DNA from: Pseudomonas sp. PDM14
Lineage (GTDB): Bacteria > Pseudomonadota > Gammaproteobacteria > Pseudomonadales > Pseudomonadaceae
Direction: 5' to 3'
Assembly (NCBI RefSeq): GCF_014851905.1
Contig: NZ_JACVAQ010000002.1
Coordinates: forward strand, 806,001 to 870,000
DNA length: 64,000 bases
Shown here: piece by piece, positions 20,552 through 30,505 of the stretch
Position numbering within the stretch: position 1 is the stretch's first letter
How the letters are laid out: each line of letters begins with the position of its first letter
The notes under the pieces: generated by a model
Seen by the model: only the letters and a program-made list of their open reading frames with translations
What the model was told of the DNA's origin: nothing
Database searches by the model: none
Position numbers and translations under genes: made by a program

Positions 20552-22500
20552 GCCAGCCGAAATCCATGTCGCCCAAGCACCTGCCCCTCGCCCTCTGCCT
20601 GGCCATTGGTTGCGCGAGCCTGCCGCTTCTCGCCCAGGCCGCCGAACCAGCCGCCATCAGCGCCCAGCAGAACGAAACCTGGACCATCAACATGAAGGAT
20701 GCGGATATCCGCGACTTCATCGAACAGGTTTCCAGCATCAGTGGCCAGACGTTCGTCGTCGATCCGCGGGTCAAGGGCCAGGTCACCGTCGTCTCGCAGG
20801 CGCCGCTGGGGCTGAGCGAGGTCTACCAGCTGTTCCTCTCGGTGATGAGCACCCACGGTTTCTCGGTGGTGTCCCAGGGCGACCAGGCGCGCATCGTGCC
20901 CAATACCGAGGCCCGCGCCGATGGCTCCACGGGTGGCATCGACTCGCCCAACACCATGGAAACCCGCGTGATCCAGGTGCAGCAGAACTCGGTGAACGAG
21001 CTGATTCCGCTGATCCGCCCGCTGGTTCCGCAATACGGCCACCTGGCCGCGGTGCTGTCGGCCAATGCGCTGATCATCAGTGACCGCCCGGCCAACATCA
21101 CCCGCATCGAACAACTGGTGCGCCAGCTCGACCAGGCCAACCAGCAGGACTACACCGTCTACGACATGAAGCACGCCTGGGTGATGGATGCCGCCGAGGT
21201 GCTCAACAACACCCTCAACCGCGGCCAGGCCAAGGGCACCAGCGCCGCCCAGGTGATCGCCGACCGGCGCACCAACCGCCTGATCCTGCTTGGCCCGGAA
21301 GAGGCGCGCAGCAAGATGCTGGCCCTGGCGCGTTCCATCGACACGCCCTCCTCGCGCTCGGCCAACACCCGCGTCATCCGCCTGCGCCATAACGACGCCA
21401 AGGCCCTGGCGCAGACCCTGGGCGAAATCAGCGAAACGTTGAAATCCGCCGAAGGTGGCGGCGCCGAAGGCGGTGGCGGCAAGCCCAAGCAGATGCTGAT
21501 CCGCGCCGACGAGAGCCTCAATGCCCTGGTCATCCTCGCCGACCCGGACACCGTGACCATGCTCGAGGACATCGTCCGTCAGCTCGACGTGCCACGTGCG
21601 CAGGTGCTGGTCGAGGCCGCCATCGTCGAGATTTCCGGCGACATCCGCGATGCCCTCGGCGTGCAGTGGGCCGCGCGGGGTGACAACGGCATTGGCGGGG
21701 TCAACTTCAACAACACCGGGATTTCCATCGGCACCCTGATCGGCGCACTGCAGGAAGAGGAAATCCCCGCCACCCTGCCCAACGGCGCGATCATCGGCAT
21801 CGGCAACGGCACCTTCGGTGCGCTGATCACCGCGCTGTCGTCCAACAGCAAGAGCAACCTGCTGTCGACCCCGACCCTGCTGACCCTGGACAACCAGGAG
21901 GCGGAAATCCTGGTCGGCCAAAACGTGCCGTTCCAGACCGGCTCCTACACCACCGCCACCGACGGTGCGAGCAACCCGTTCACCACCATCGAGCGCCAGG
22001 ACATCGGCGTGACGCTCAAGGTCACCCCGCATATCAACGAAGGTGCCACCCTGCGCCTGGAGATCGAACAGGAAATCTCCTCGCTGGTGCCCTCGCCGGC
22101 CAACGTCACGGTGTCCGACGTGATCACCAACAAGCGCTCGATCAAGAGCACCATCCTCGCCAGCGACGGCCAGGTCATCGTGCTCGGCGGCCTGATCCAG
22201 GACGACGTCACCCGCAGCGACTCCAGGGTGCCGATCCTCGGCAGCATTCCCCTGCTGGGGCGGCTGTTCCGCTCCACCGAGGACACCCACGTCAAGCGCA
22301 ACCTGATGGTCTTCCTGCGCCCGGCCATCGTCCGCGACGCCAATGGCCTGGCGGGGCTCAGCAGCAAGAAGTACAGCGACTTGCGCGTGCTCAGCCAGCC
22401 TGCCGAAGGCCCGAGCATCCTGCCGGCGGAAGCCCGCCGCCTGTTCGACCGCCAGGACAGCTACGGCGAGCCGACCATCGACCTGCGCCCACAGCAGTAG
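20548..22500 (+). CDS. xcpQ: Type II secretion outer-membrane secretin XcpQ (GspD)
   Basis: The 650-residue secretin forms the outer-membrane channel. It has a signal peptide ending near LLAQAA (about residue 31), the N0 domain (NMKDADIRDFIEQVSSISG), N1-N3 repeats with a Gly-rich loop (GGGAEGGGG) in N3, then the secretin beta-barrel core (LLSTPTLLTLDNQEAEILVG and VIVLGGLIQDD) and a C-terminal S-domain tail. ATG overlaps the xcpP stop, so the pair is coupled. A strong hairpin follows the stop. Confidence 0.97.
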   Translation: MSQPKSMSPKHLPLALCLAIGCASLPLLAQAAEPAAISAQQNETWTINMKDADIRDFIEQVSSISGQTFVVDPRVKGQVTVVSQAPLGLSEVYQLFLSVMSTHGFSVVSQGDQARIVPNTEARADGSTGGIDSPNTMETRVIQVQQNSVNELIPLIRPLVPQYGHLAAVLSANALIISDRPANITRIEQLVRQLDQANQQDYTVYDMKHAWVMDAAEVLNNTLNRGQAKGTSAAQVIADRRTNRLILLGPEEARSKMLALARSIDTPSSRSANTRVIRLRHNDAKALAQTLGEISETLKSAEGGGAEGGGGKPKQMLIRADESLNALVILADPDTVTMLEDIVRQLDVPRAQVLVEAAIVEISGDIRDALGVQWAARGDNGIGGVNFNNTGISIGTLIGALQEEEIPATLPNGAIIGIGNGTFGALITALSSNSKSNLLSTPTLLTLDNQEAEILVGQNVPFQTGSYTTATDGASNPFTTIERQDIGVTLKVTPHINEGATLRLEIEQEISSLVPSPANVTVSDVITNKRSIKSTILASDGQVIVLGGLIQDDVTRSDSRVPILGSIPLLGRLFRSTEDTHVKRNLMVFLRPAIVRDANGLAGLSSKKYSDLRVLSQPAEGPSILPAEARRLFDRQDSYGEPTIDLRPQQ

Positions 22501-22514
22501 ATACCCGCCAGCCA

Positions 22515-22561
22515 AAACGACTACGCCGCGTCCTGTTATGCAGGACGCGGCGTAGTCGTTT
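22515..22561. terminator. 21-bp perfect hairpin, bidirectional terminator xcpQ/metZ
   Basis: A perfect 21-bp inverted repeat (22515-22535 with 22541-22561, loop TTATG) has AAA and TTT at its ends. It lies between the convergent stops of xcpQ and metZ, so it can end transcription from both sides. The stem is unusually long. Confidence 0.85.
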
Positions 22562-22608
22562 CAGGCAGTGCCACGTGCAGCGGGCGAGTCATTCGCCCGC
22601 GATGCGCC

Positions 22609-23820
22609 TCACAATGCAGCGAGACCGCGAGCCAGGTCGGCCTTCAGATCGGCCAGGTCTTCCAGGCCCACGGCAACGCGAATCAGGTTGTCGCGAATCC
22701 CGGCATTGCCGCGCTCTTCGGCCGACAGGCGTCCGTGCGAGGTGGTCGCCGGGTGGGCGATGGTGGTCTTGGTGTCACCGAGGTTGGTGGTGATCGAGAT
22801 CACTCGCGTGGCATCGATGAAACGCCAGGCCGCCTCCTTGCCCCCCGCCACCTCGAAACTGACCACCGCACCGAAGGCACTCTGCTGACGCGTGGCCAGT
22901 TCATGCTGCGGATGGCTGGGCAGGCCGGCGTAGTAGACACGCTCGATGCCCGGCTGCTGCTCCAGCCACAGGGCCAGCTGCAGTGCGCTGGCGCAATGCG
23001 CCTGCATGCGCACGCGCAGGGTTTCCAGGCCCTTGAGGAAGATCCAGGCGTTGAACGGGCTGAGGGTCGGCCCGGCAGTGCGCAGGAAGCCGACCACACC
23101 TTCCATCTGCGCCTTGTAGCCGGCGACCACGCCGCCCATGCTGCGGCCCTGACCGTCGATGTACTTGGTCGCCGAATGCATGACGATGTCGGCGCCGAGC
23201 TTCAGCGGCTGCTGCAGCGCAGGGGTGCAGAAGCAGTTGTCCACCGCCAGCAGCGCGCCACGGGCATGGGCGATTTCCGCCAGTGCGGCGATATCGACCA
23301 GTTCGGCCAGCGGATTGGACGGCGACTCGACGAACAGCAGCTTGGTGTTGGCCTTGAACGCCGCCTGCCAGGCCGACAGGTCGGCCAGCGGCACGTAGTC
23401 GACCTGCACGCCGAAGCGCTTGAGGTACTTCTCGAACAAGCTGATGGTCGAGCCGAACACACTGCGCGAGACCAGTACGTGGTCGCCCGCGCTGCACTGG
23501 CTCATGACGATGGCGAGGATCGCCGCCATGCCCGACGACGTGGCGACCGCCTGCTCGGCGCCCTCCAGCGCGGCGATGCGCTCCTCGAAGGCGCGCACGG
23601 TGGGATTGGTGTAGCGCGAATAGACGTTACCCGGCACTTCACCGGCAAAACGCGCGGCAGCATCGGCGGCGGTGCGGAACACGTAGCTGGAGGTGAGGAA
23701 CATCGCCTCGCCGTGCTCGCCTTCCGGCGTGCGGTGCTGCCCTGCCCTGACCGCCAGGGTGTCGAAACCGACACCCTCGAGGTCACTGTCCAGACGTCCT
23801 GCATCCCAATCCTGGCTCAT
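22609..23820 (-). CDS. metZ: O-succinylhomoserine sulfhydrylase
   Basis: The 403-residue PLP enzyme of the Cys/Met metabolism family makes homocysteine from O-succinylhomoserine and sulfide in methionine synthesis. The schiff-base lysine is Lys219 in HSATKY; TSSGMAAI and SRYTNPTV are the cofactor and phosphate-binding segments. The start at 23820 (MSQDWDAGRL) gives the exact length known for Pseudomonas MetZ. It follows purF by ten bases, as in P. aeruginosa. Confidence 0.96.
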   Translation of the reverse strand: MSQDWDAGRLDSDLEGVGFDTLAVRAGQHRTPEGEHGEAMFLTSSYVFRTAADAAARFAGEVPGNVYSRYTNPTVRAFEERIAALEGAEQAVATSSGMAAILAIVMSQCSAGDHVLVSRSVFGSTISLFEKYLKRFGVQVDYVPLADLSAWQAAFKANTKLLFVESPSNPLAELVDIAALAEIAHARGALLAVDNCFCTPALQQPLKLGADIVMHSATKYIDGQGRSMGGVVAGYKAQMEGVVGFLRTAGPTLSPFNAWIFLKGLETLRVRMQAHCASALQLALWLEQQPGIERVYYAGLPSHPQHELATRQQSAFGAVVSFEVAGGKEAAWRFIDATRVISITTNLGDTKTTIAHPATTSHGRLSAEERGNAGIRDNLIRVAVGLEDLADLKADLARGLAAL

Positions 23821-23830
23821 CGCGCCGTCC

Positions 23831-25336
23831 TCAGTCGTTGTGCAGGTCGATGATCGCGCTAACCGCTTCGGCCGTAGCCTTGCTGGCATCGTTGCGCGCC
23901 TGTTCGATCTTGTTCAGGTAGACCTCGTTGACGTCCCCGGTGACGTACTCGCCGTCGAACACCGCGCAGTCGAAATGCTCGATCTTGACCTTGCCGCCGC
24001 CGACCGCTTCCTTCAGGTCAGCGAGGTCCTGGTAGATCAGCCAGTCGGCGCCGATCAGCTCGGCCACTTCATCGGTACTGCGGCCGTGAGCGATCAGCTC
24101 GTGCGGGCTGGGCATGTCGATGCCGTAGACGTTCGGATAGCGCACCGCCGGGGCCGCCGAGCAGAAGTAGACGTTCTTCGCGCCAGCTTCACGGGCCATC
24201 TGGATGATCTGCTTGCAGGTGGTGCCGCGTACGATGGAATCGTCCACCAGCATCACGTTCTTGCCGCGGAATTCCAGTTCGATGGCGTTGAGCTTCTGGC
24301 GTACCGATTTCTTGCGCGCCGCCTGGCCGGGCATGATGAAGGTACGGCCGATGTAGCGGTTCTTGACGAAGCCTTCACGGAACTTCACGCCCAGGTGGTT
24401 GGCCAGTTCCAGTGCCGAGGTGCGGCTGGTATCCGGAATCGGGATGACCACGTCGATGTCATGGTCCGGGCGCTCGCGCTGAATCTTCTCGGCCAGCTTC
24501 TCGCCCATGCGCAGGCGCGCCTTGTACACCGAGATGCCGTCCATCAGCGAGTCCGGGCGAGCCAGGTAGACGTGCTCGAAGATGCACGGCGAGTACTGCG
24601 GGTTCTCCGCGCACTGGCGGGTGTAGAGACGGCCGTCTTCGGTGATGTACACCGCTTCGCCCGGCGCCAGGTCACGGATCAGGGTGAAGCCGAGCACATC
24701 GAGGGCGACGCTCTCGGAGGCGATCATATATTCCACGCCGTTGTCGGTGTGACGCTGGCCGAAGACGATCGGACGGATCGCATGAGGGTCGCGGAAACCG
24801 ACCACGCCGTAGCCGGTGATCATCGCCACCACCGCGTAACCACCCCGGCAACGGGCATGCACGCCGGCAACGGCCGCGAACACGTCCTCCTCGGTCGGCT
24901 GCAGCTTGCCGCGCACCGCCAGCTCATGGGCGAAGACGTTGAGCAGCACTTCCGAGTCGGAGTTGGTGTTGACGTGGCGCAGGTCGGACTCGTAGATCTC
25001 CTTGGCCAGCTGCTCGACGTTGGTCAGGTTGCCGTTGTGCGCCAGGGTGATGCCATACGGCGAGTTGACGTAGAACGGCTGCGCCTCGGCGGAGCTGGAG
25101 CTGCCCGCGGTCGGGTAGCGCACGTGGCCGATGCCAACCTGGCCGACCAGACGCTGCATGTGGCGCTGCTGGAAAACGTCCCGTACCAGGCCGTTGTCCT
25201 TGCGCAAAAACAACCGGCCATCATGGCTGGTCACGATGCCGGCAGCGTCCTGGCCGCGATGCTGGAGGACGGTGAGCGCGTCGTACAGAGACTGGTTGAC
25301 GTTCGACTTACCGACAATACCGACGATGCCACACAT
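23831..25336 (-). CDS. purF: Amidophosphoribosyltransferase
   Basis: The 501-residue product catalyses the first step of de novo purine synthesis (PRPP plus glutamine to phosphoribosylamine). The start is set at 25336 so that Met is removed to expose the catalytic Cys of MCGIVGIVG; three extra codons upstream are not used. The class II glutaminase domain occupies about 1-235. The phosphoribosyltransferase domain contains the PRPP motif [13 protein letters not shown]. It forms the conserved cvpA-purF pair. Confidence 0.98.
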   Translation of the reverse strand: MCGIVGIVGKSNVNQSLYDALTVLQHRGQDAAGIVTSHDGRLFLRKDNGLVRDVFQQRHMQRLVGQVGIGHVRYPTAGSSSSAEAQPFYVNSPYGITLAHNGNLTNVEQLAKEIYESDLRHVNTNSDSEVLLNVFAHELAVRGKLQPTEEDVFAAVAGVHARCRGGYAVVAMITGYGVVGFRDPHAIRPIVFGQRHTDNGVEYMIASESVALDVLGFTLIRDLAPGEAVYITEDGRLYTRQCAENPQYSPCIFEHVYLARPDSLMDGISVYKARLRMGEKLAEKIQRERPDHDIDVVIPIPDTSRTSALELANHLGVKFREGFVKNRYIGRTFIMPGQAARKKSVRQKLNAIELEFRGKNVMLVDDSIVRGTTCKQIIQMAREAGAKNVYFCSAAPAVRYPNVYGIDMPSPHELIAHGRSTDEVAELIGADWLIYQDLADLKEAVGGGKVKIEHFDCAVFDGEYVTGDVNEVYLNKIEQARNDASKATAEAVSAIIDLHND

Positions 25337-25371
25337 GTGCCGCAACCCCTACGTTGTGAATCAGGCTAGAA

Positions 25372-25935
25372 CTACAGGCTCTCGGGCAGTTTAGGCTGCA
25401 AGAGACCGTCTTTGAATGGAAGCTCGGCTGGCGCGCTGATACCGCTCGCCAACCACTGACTGGACAGACTCAGAATCAGATTCTTCGACCAGTCGGCGAC
25501 CATCAGAAAATGCGGCATCAGGGTCGACTGCTGCCACCATTCATCCTGTTGCACCGGTGCCAGGCTGACCAGACCGATCAGCACTACCACCAGCAAGGCC
25601 CCGCGCGCTGCGCCGAAGACCATGCCGAGAAAACGGTCGGTGCCTGACAGGCCGGTTACCCGGATCAGCTCACCGATGAGGAAATTGACCAGTGCGCCCA
25701 CCAGCAAAGTGGCGATGAACAGAATGGCGCAGGCGGCGATGACGCGCATCGACGGTGTTTCGATGAATTCCGTGAGGTGCTGCGAGAGGGCCCCGCCGAA
25801 CATCCAGGCGACCACACCTGCGATGATCCAGGTCAGCAGCGACAGGGCTTCCTTGAAGAAACCGCGCTTGAGGCTGATCAAACTGGAAATGGCGATGACG
25901 GCGATGATCGCCCAATCGACCCAAGTGAATGCCAC
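25372..25935 (-). CDS. cvpA: CvpA family membrane protein
   Basis: The 187-residue integral membrane protein has about four hydrophobic segments (WAIIAVIAISSLISL; LLTWIIAGVVAWMFGG; VIAACAILFIATLLVGALVNF; ALLVVVLIGLVSLA). In E. coli CvpA is required for colicin V production and bile tolerance; its molecular role is not settled. Located directly upstream of purF as in most gamma-proteobacteria. Confidence 0.93.
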   Translation of the reverse strand: MAFTWVDWAIIAVIAISSLISLKRGFFKEALSLLTWIIAGVVAWMFGGALSQHLTEFIETPSMRVIAACAILFIATLLVGALVNFLIGELIRVTGLSGTDRFLGMVFGAARGALLVVVLIGLVSLAPVQQDEWWQQSTLMPHFLMVADWSKNLILSLSSQWLASGISAPAELPFKDGLLQPKLPESL

Positions 25936-25978
25936 GATGCTGCCTACAGACGGGAAAGGCGGCGGATTTTAACAGAGC

Positions 25979-26006
25979 AAAGCCCCGCCGGGTAAGTCGG
26001 GGCTTT
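25979..26006 (-). terminator. Probable terminator after dedD
   Basis: A 9-bp stem, AAAGCCCCG/CGGGGCTTT (25979-25987 with 25998-26006), loop of 10. The T run on the minus strand is short, so termination may be partial and allow read-through to cvpA-purF. Confidence 0.6.
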
Positions 26007-26028
26007 TATATCAGCGTGATAGAGAGGA

Positions 26029-26631
26029 TCAGGCCTTTTCCGGCTGGAAACGCACCACGAAACCGTTGAGCTTGTGCTGGCGATTGAGCTGATCGCGCAG
26101 GCGATCGGCTTCGGCACGCTCGATCAGCGGTCCGACGAAGATCCGGTTCATGCCATCGACGCTGCGGATGTAAGCGTTATAGCCCTGGCTACGCAGCTTC
26201 TTCTGCAGCTCTTCGGCGCCCGGACGGCTGGACAGGCTGGCCAGCTGGATCGACCAGCTCACCGGCAGGCTGCTGGCATCCAGACGCTTGGGCTCGCTGA
26301 CAGCAGGCTTGACCGGAACGGCCTGTGGCGTGGCAGGGGCTTGTGCAACGACCGGAGCGGGCTCCTCCGCAGCAGGCTCAGCAGCCACCACGGGGGCATC
26401 CAGCGGCTCGACCGGCGGCACGGCCTCTTCGGCGACAGGCTGCGGCACTTCGACCGGGTCGAGCGCGACTTGCGGCATGGCTGGCGCCTGCGGCATGGCC
26501 GGCGCATCGACCGACACCTGACGCAGCTCGTCCTCGCGGGAAAACAGCATGGGCAGGAATATCACCGCCAGGGCGAGCAGTACCAGCGCGCCGACGATTC
26601 TCTGTTTTAGTCCCCTATCCAGCACTGCCAT
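26029..26631 (-). CDS. dedD: SPOR-domain cell-division protein (DedD-like)
   Basis: The 200-residue bitopic protein has a short cytoplasmic tail, a membrane segment (IVGALVLLALAVIFLPMLF, about 10-28), a Pro/Ala/Glu-rich periplasmic linker (40-120) and a C-terminal SPOR domain (about 122-198, VSWSIQLASLSSRPGAEELQKKL) that binds denuded septal peptidoglycan. Gene order folC-dedD-cvpA-purF matches E. coli. The start at 26631 overlaps the folC end by 17 bases. Confidence 0.92.
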   Translation of the reverse strand: MAVLDRGLKQRIVGALVLLALAVIFLPMLFSREDELRQVSVDAPAMPQAPAMPQVALDPVEVPQPVAEEAVPPVEPLDAPVVAAEPAAEEPAPVVAQAPATPQAVPVKPAVSEPKRLDASSLPVSWSIQLASLSSRPGAEELQKKLRSQGYNAYIRSVDGMNRIFVGPLIERAEADRLRDQLNRQHKLNGFVVRFQPEKA

Positions 26632-27913
26632 CCGCGGCCTCCACCTGGTGCTCCAGCCACTCAAGGGCCTCGGCTACGCAATAAAAAGATCCGAACACGA
26701 GGATTTCATCCCCATCCTGCGCCTGTTCGCATTGCGCCTGCAGCGCCTGCGTCACGCCGGTATAGGACGCCACTGGCGCCTGCAGGTTGCATAGCAATGC
26801 CTGCAACTCCGCCGCAGGCCTGCTGCGCGGAGTCGGCAGCGGCGCGACCGCCCAGTGCTGCACTTCCGCCAGCAGCGGCATGACCACACCCAACAAATCC
26901 TTGTCAGCCAGCAGGCCGAATACCGCCAGGCGACGAACCACCGGACGCGCCAACAGGCGCATGGCCAAGTACTCCGCTGCGTGGGGATTATGCCCAACAT
27001 CCAGCAGCAGCGTCAGCGCCTTGCCGTTCCAGCATATTTCCCGACGATCCAGCCTCCCGGTAACGCGTGTGGCTCGAAGCGCCGTGTGAATCTGCGCAAC
27101 ATCCCAAGGCAATTGCAACAAGGCATAGGCCTGCAGCGCCAGCGCGGCATTTTCCATCGGCAGGTCGAGCAGCGGCAGGTCGTGCAGCTCCAGTACCCGA
27201 CCATCACGACTCAGCCCCGCCCACTGCCAGGCGTGTTCATCGATCGTGCAGTGATAGTCGCGACCACGCAGGAATAGCGGGCAATCGAGCTGCGCGACCT
27301 GCTCCAGCAAAGGCTCCGGCGGGTCGACATCACCGCACAGCGCCGGGCGACCCTGACGAAAGATGCCGGCCTTCTCGAAGGCCACGGACTCACGGGTGTC
27401 ACCCAGCCAGTCGGCGTGATCCAGGCCGATGCTGGTGACCAATGCCAGGTCGGCATCGATCAGGTTGACCGCATCCAGACGCCCACCCAGGCCGACCTCC
27501 AGCACCACGGCATCGAGCCCCGCCCGCTCGAACAGCCAGAATGCCGCCAGTGTGCCCATCTCGAAATAGGTCAGGGTGATGTCGCCGCGAGCAGCTTCCA
27601 CCGCGGTGAACGCGGCGCAGAGTTCGGCATCGGTCGCTTCGCGCCCGTCGAACTGGACGCGCTCGTTGTAACGCAGCAGGTGTGGCGAACTGTAGACGCC
27701 GACCTTGAGGCCCTGCGCCATCAGCAACGAAGCGAGAAACGCACAGGTGGAGCCCTTGCCGTTGGTACCGGTAACGGTGATAACCCTCGGCGCCGGGCGA
27801 CCCAGGCCAAGCTGCTCGGCTACCCGGCGACTGCGCTCCAGCCCCATATCGATGGCACTGGGGTGCAACTGCTCAAGGTAGGCAAGCCATTCGGCGAGGG
27901 TACGTTCGGTCAT
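26615..27913 (-). CDS. folC: Folylpolyglutamate / dihydrofolate synthase
   Basis: The 432-residue Mur-ligase-family ATP-dependent enzyme joins glutamate to dihydropteroate and extends folate polyglutamates. The P-loop TGTNGKGST lies at 48-56; the FE/metal segment [13 protein letters not shown] and the Mur C-terminal domain with [15 protein letters not shown] follow. It overlaps accD by four bases upstream and dedD downstream. Confidence 0.97.
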   Translation of the reverse strand: MTERTLAEWLAYLEQLHPSAIDMGLERSRRVAEQLGLGRPAPRVITVTGTNGKGSTCAFLASLLMAQGLKVGVYSSPHLLRYNERVQFDGREATDAELCAAFTAVEAARGDITLTYFEMGTLAAFWLFERAGLDAVVLEVGLGGRLDAVNLIDADLALVTSIGLDHADWLGDTRESVAFEKAGIFRQGRPALCGDVDPPEPLLEQVAQLDCPLFLRGRDYHCTIDEHAWQWAGLSRDGRVLELHDLPLLDLPMENAALALQAYALLQLPWDVAQIHTALRATRVTGRLDRREICWNGKALTLLLDVGHNPHAAEYLAMRLLARPVVRRLAVFGLLADKDLLGVVMPLLAEVQHWAVAPLPTPRSRPAAELQALLCNLQAPVASYTGVTQALQAQCEQAQDGDEILVFGSFYCVAEALEWLEHQVEAADGSAG

Positions 27914-28794
27914 GCGGTGGCCGGAACCTGTGCAGGGGTCGGACGGTGCTGCAGTTGCGCAAGCAGGTTACCCAGGCGCGTACGCAGCTCCTGACGATGG
28001 ATGATCATGTCGATCGCGCCATGCTCCAGAAGGAACTCGCTGCGCTGGAAGCCTTCCGGCAGCTTCTCGCGCACGGTCTGCTCGATCACGCGCGGGCCGG
28101 CGAAGCCGATCAGGGCGCGCGGCTCGGCGACGATCACGTCACCCAGCATGGCCAGACTGGCGGAGACACCGCCGTACACCGGATCGGTCAGCACGGAGAT
28201 GAACGGCAGGCCTTCTTCGCGCAAACGCGCCAGCACGGCGGAAGTCTTGGCCATCTGCATCAGGGAAATCAGCGCTTCCTGCATGCGTGCGCCACCGGAC
28301 GCGGCGAAGCACACCAGCGGGCAGCGCTTCTCCAGCGCGACATTGGCGGCCTGAACGAAACGCTCGCCGACCACGGCACCCATCGAGCCCCCCATGAAGC
28401 TGAATTCGAACGCACAGGTAACGATGGGCATGCCCAGCAGCGTACCGCTCATGGACACCAGGGCGTCTTTCTCGCCGGTATCCTTTTGCGCAGCACTCAG
28501 GCGGTCCTTGTACTTCTTGCTGTCACGAAATTTGAGGCGGTCCACCGGTTCCAGATCGGCACCGATCTCTTCACGGCCATCGGCATCGAGGAAGATGTCC
28601 AGACGGCTGCGCGCGCCGATGCGCATATGGTGGTTGCACTTGGGGCAGACGTCCTGGGTCTTCTCCAGCTCAGGACGGTAGAGCACCGCATCGCAGGACG
28701 GGCACTTGTGCCACAACCCTTCCGGTACCGAGCTCTTCTTGACCTCGGAACGCATGATCGAAGGGATCAGCTTGTCTCTCAACCAGTTGCTCAT
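27910..28794 (-). CDS. accD: Acetyl-CoA carboxylase carboxyltransferase subunit beta
   Basis: The 294-residue beta subunit of the carboxyltransferase makes malonyl-CoA with AccA, AccB and AccC, which are not in this window. It has an N-terminal zinc ribbon (Cys31, Cys34, Cys50, Cys53) and a crotonase-like core with [15 protein letters not shown] and [12 protein letters not shown]. The zinc ribbon is linked in E. coli to mRNA binding and autoregulation. The leader holds two GC-rich hairpins (28815-28877). Confidence 0.97.
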   Translation of the reverse strand: MSNWLRDKLIPSIMRSEVKKSSVPEGLWHKCPSCDAVLYRPELEKTQDVCPKCNHHMRIGARSRLDIFLDADGREEIGADLEPVDRLKFRDSKKYKDRLSAAQKDTGEKDALVSMSGTLLGMPIVTCAFEFSFMGGSMGAVVGERFVQAANVALEKRCPLVCFAASGGARMQEALISLMQMAKTSAVLARLREEGLPFISVLTDPVYGGVSASLAMLGDVIVAEPRALIGFAGPRVIEQTVREKLPEGFQRSEFLLEHGAIDMIIHRQELRTRLGNLLAQLQHRPTPAQVPATA

Positions 28795-28814
28795 GCTTAC
28801 TCTCCGTAGCTGAC

Positions 28815-28877
28815 CCGGGCAGATGCTGCGCTGCCCGGCAAACTCATATTCGCTGTCCGGGCAGGCACAGCCCGGAC
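28815..28877 (-). promoter_or_regulatory. Paired GC hairpins in the accD leader
   Basis: Two perfect 8-bp hairpins lie in the 129-base trpF-accD gap: 28815-28822/28831-28838 and 28855-28862/28870-28877. Their arms share the core CCGGGC, so alternative pairing between them is possible. Neither has a T run, which argues against simple terminators. Confidence 0.45.
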
Positions 28878-28923
28878 GCTCAAAAGACTGGTTATGGACG
28901 GCAGGCAGTGCCGGCCCGTCACA

Positions 28924-29544
28924 TCAGCCATGCTGCACGGCGCGAATAAAAGCCTGAATCTTCTCGGCATCCTTGATGCCCTTGGCGAGTTCGACGCCAC
29001 CGCTGACATCCACCGCATATGGGCGGACGCGGGCAATGGCGGCACTCACGTTCTCGGGGGTCAGGCCGCCAGCCAGAATCACTGGCTTGGGCAAGTCCGC
29101 TGGCACCAGTGACCAGTCAAAGGCCTCGCCGGTTCCACCGGGAACGCCTTCGACATAGGTATCCAGCAGGAAGCCCGCCGCACTCGGATATGCCCGCATC
29201 TGCGCCGCGATGTCATCACCGGGGCGCACTCTCAGCGCCCTGATGTAAGGACGCCCGTAGCCTTCGCAATCACTTACGCGCTCGTCGCCATGGAACTGCA
29301 GCAGGTCCAGCGGCAACACCGTCAGCAGCTGCTCGATATCCGCGCGCAGTGCATTGACGAACAACCCGACGCTGGTCACGAACGGCGGCAAGGCCGCCAG
29401 GATCTGCTGAGCCTGTGCCACATCGACCGCACGCGGGCTCTTCGGATAGAACACCAGGCCGATTGCATCCGCGCCGGCTGCAGTTGCGGCCAACGCGTCC
29501 TCGATCCGGGTGATCCCGCAGATTTTGCTACGAACGGCAGGCAA
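28924..29544 (-). CDS. trpF: Phosphoribosylanthranilate isomerase
   Basis: The 206-residue (beta/alpha)8 enzyme carries out the third committed step of tryptophan synthesis. General base Cys9 lies in KICGITR; the phosphate-binding loops are [12 protein letters not shown] and AVDVSGGVE. The start is TTG at 29544 with AAGGTG upstream. The truA-trpF-accD order is conserved in Pseudomonas. Confidence 0.97.
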   Translation of the reverse strand: MPAVRSKICGITRIEDALAATAAGADAIGLVFYPKSPRAVDVAQAQQILAALPPFVTSVGLFVNALRADIEQLLTVLPLDLLQFHGDERVSDCEGYGRPYIRALRVRPGDDIAAQMRAYPSAAGFLLDTYVEGVPGGTGEAFDWSLVPADLPKPVILAGGLTPENVSAAIARVRPYAVDVSGGVELAKGIKDAEKIQAFIRAVQHG

Positions 29545-29638
29545 GTGCTGGCACCTTGTAGAGAAAAACCAGATGTTAGCAAAGGCTAACCGCTGTGTTG
29601 ACGAAATTTCCGCGACAGCTGCATAGCCACTTCGGGCG

Positions 29639-30502
29639 TCACTGCACCATTACATCAGGCAATCCCGAGAGGAAATGCGGCCCGAGGTAACGCTGCGGCA
29701 AGTCGAACTCCTGCGGGTACTCGACCTGAACCAGATAGAGCCCGTAGGGATGCGCCGTGACCCCGCCGGTGCGCCGTACACGACTCTCCAGGACTTCCCT
29801 CGCCCACTCGATCGGGCGCTCCCCCGCACCAATGGTCATCAACACACCGGCGAAATTACGCACCATGTGATGCAGAAAGGCATTGGCGCGAATATCCAGC
29901 ACGATGAAGCGCCCGTGCTCGACCAGATGCAGGTGGTGAACGGTCTTCACCGGCGACTTGGCCTGGCACTGGCGGGCGCGAAAGGCGCTGAAATCATGGG
30001 TGCCGACCAGGCTCTGCGCTGCCTGACGCATGCGCTCTATATCCAGCGGGCGGTGGTTCCAGGTGACCTCTTCAGCCATGTGTGCCGGGCGGATCTGATC
30101 GTTGTAGATCACGTAGCGATAACGCCGCGCCATGGCACTGAAGCGCGCATCGAACTGCGGCGGCATGCGCCTGGCCCAGCTCACGCTGATGTCGGCAGGC
30201 AGATTGAGGTTGGCGCCCATGACCCAGGAATGCATGGTGCGCTCGACCGCGGTGTCGAAGTGCACCACCTGGCCGCTGGCGTGGACCAGCGCATCAGTAC
30301 GCCCGGCACAACTCAGCACCACCGGCGCACCACCAGCGACCTTCGAGAGTGCCTTTTCCAGGCTTTCCTGAATGGACGGTACGCCAGCACGCTGACGCTG
30401 GAAGCCGCGGTACCGCGAGCCTTTGTATTCGACACCCAGGGCGATCCTGGAAATGCCAACGGCAGCCCCAGGGGCTGCCGTTGTCGGTATTGCATCAGAC
30501 AT
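29639..30502 (-). CDS. truA: tRNA pseudouridine(38-40) synthase TruA
   Basis: The 287-residue enzyme makes pseudouridine at positions 38-40 of the tRNA anticodon stem-loop. The catalytic Asp70 is in [18 protein letters not shown]. The usual motif is RTDAGVH, so Leu72 replaces the common Gly, an unusual change beside the active site. YRYVIYN and [11 protein letters not shown] are also family segments. ATG at 30502, three bases past the fimV stop. Codons 7-15 contain a 13-bp inverted repeat. Confidence 0.95.
   Translation of the reverse strand: MSDAIPTTAAPGAAVGISRIALGVEYKGSRYRGFQRQRAGVPSIQESLEKALSKVAGGAPVVLSCAGRTDALVHASGQVVHFDTAVERTMHSWVMGANLNLPADISVSWARRMPPQFDARFSAMARRYRYVIYNDQIRPAHMAEEVTWNHRPLDIERMRQAAQSLVGTHDFSAFRARQCQAKSPVKTVHHLHLVEHGRFIVLDIRANAFLHHMVRNFAGVLMTIGAGERPIEWAREVLESRVRRTGGVTAHPYGLYLVQVEYPQEFDLPQRYLGPHFLSGLPDVMVQ
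30457..30483 (-). repeat. 13-bp inverted repeat inside the 5' end of truA
   Basis: A perfect palindrome with a one-base centre (30457-30469 and 30471-30483) begins about 20 bases after the truA start codon. It encodes Thr-Ala-Ala-Pro-Gly-Ala-Ala-Val, so it could be coding coincidence, but in RNA it would form a stable hairpin near the ribosome-binding region. Confidence 0.55.
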
Positions 30503-30505
30503 TTA

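Noticed and set aside
20482..22515. 677-codon minus-strand frame
   Set aside because: Antisense shadow of xcpQ with high-GC codon bias; no protein-like motifs.
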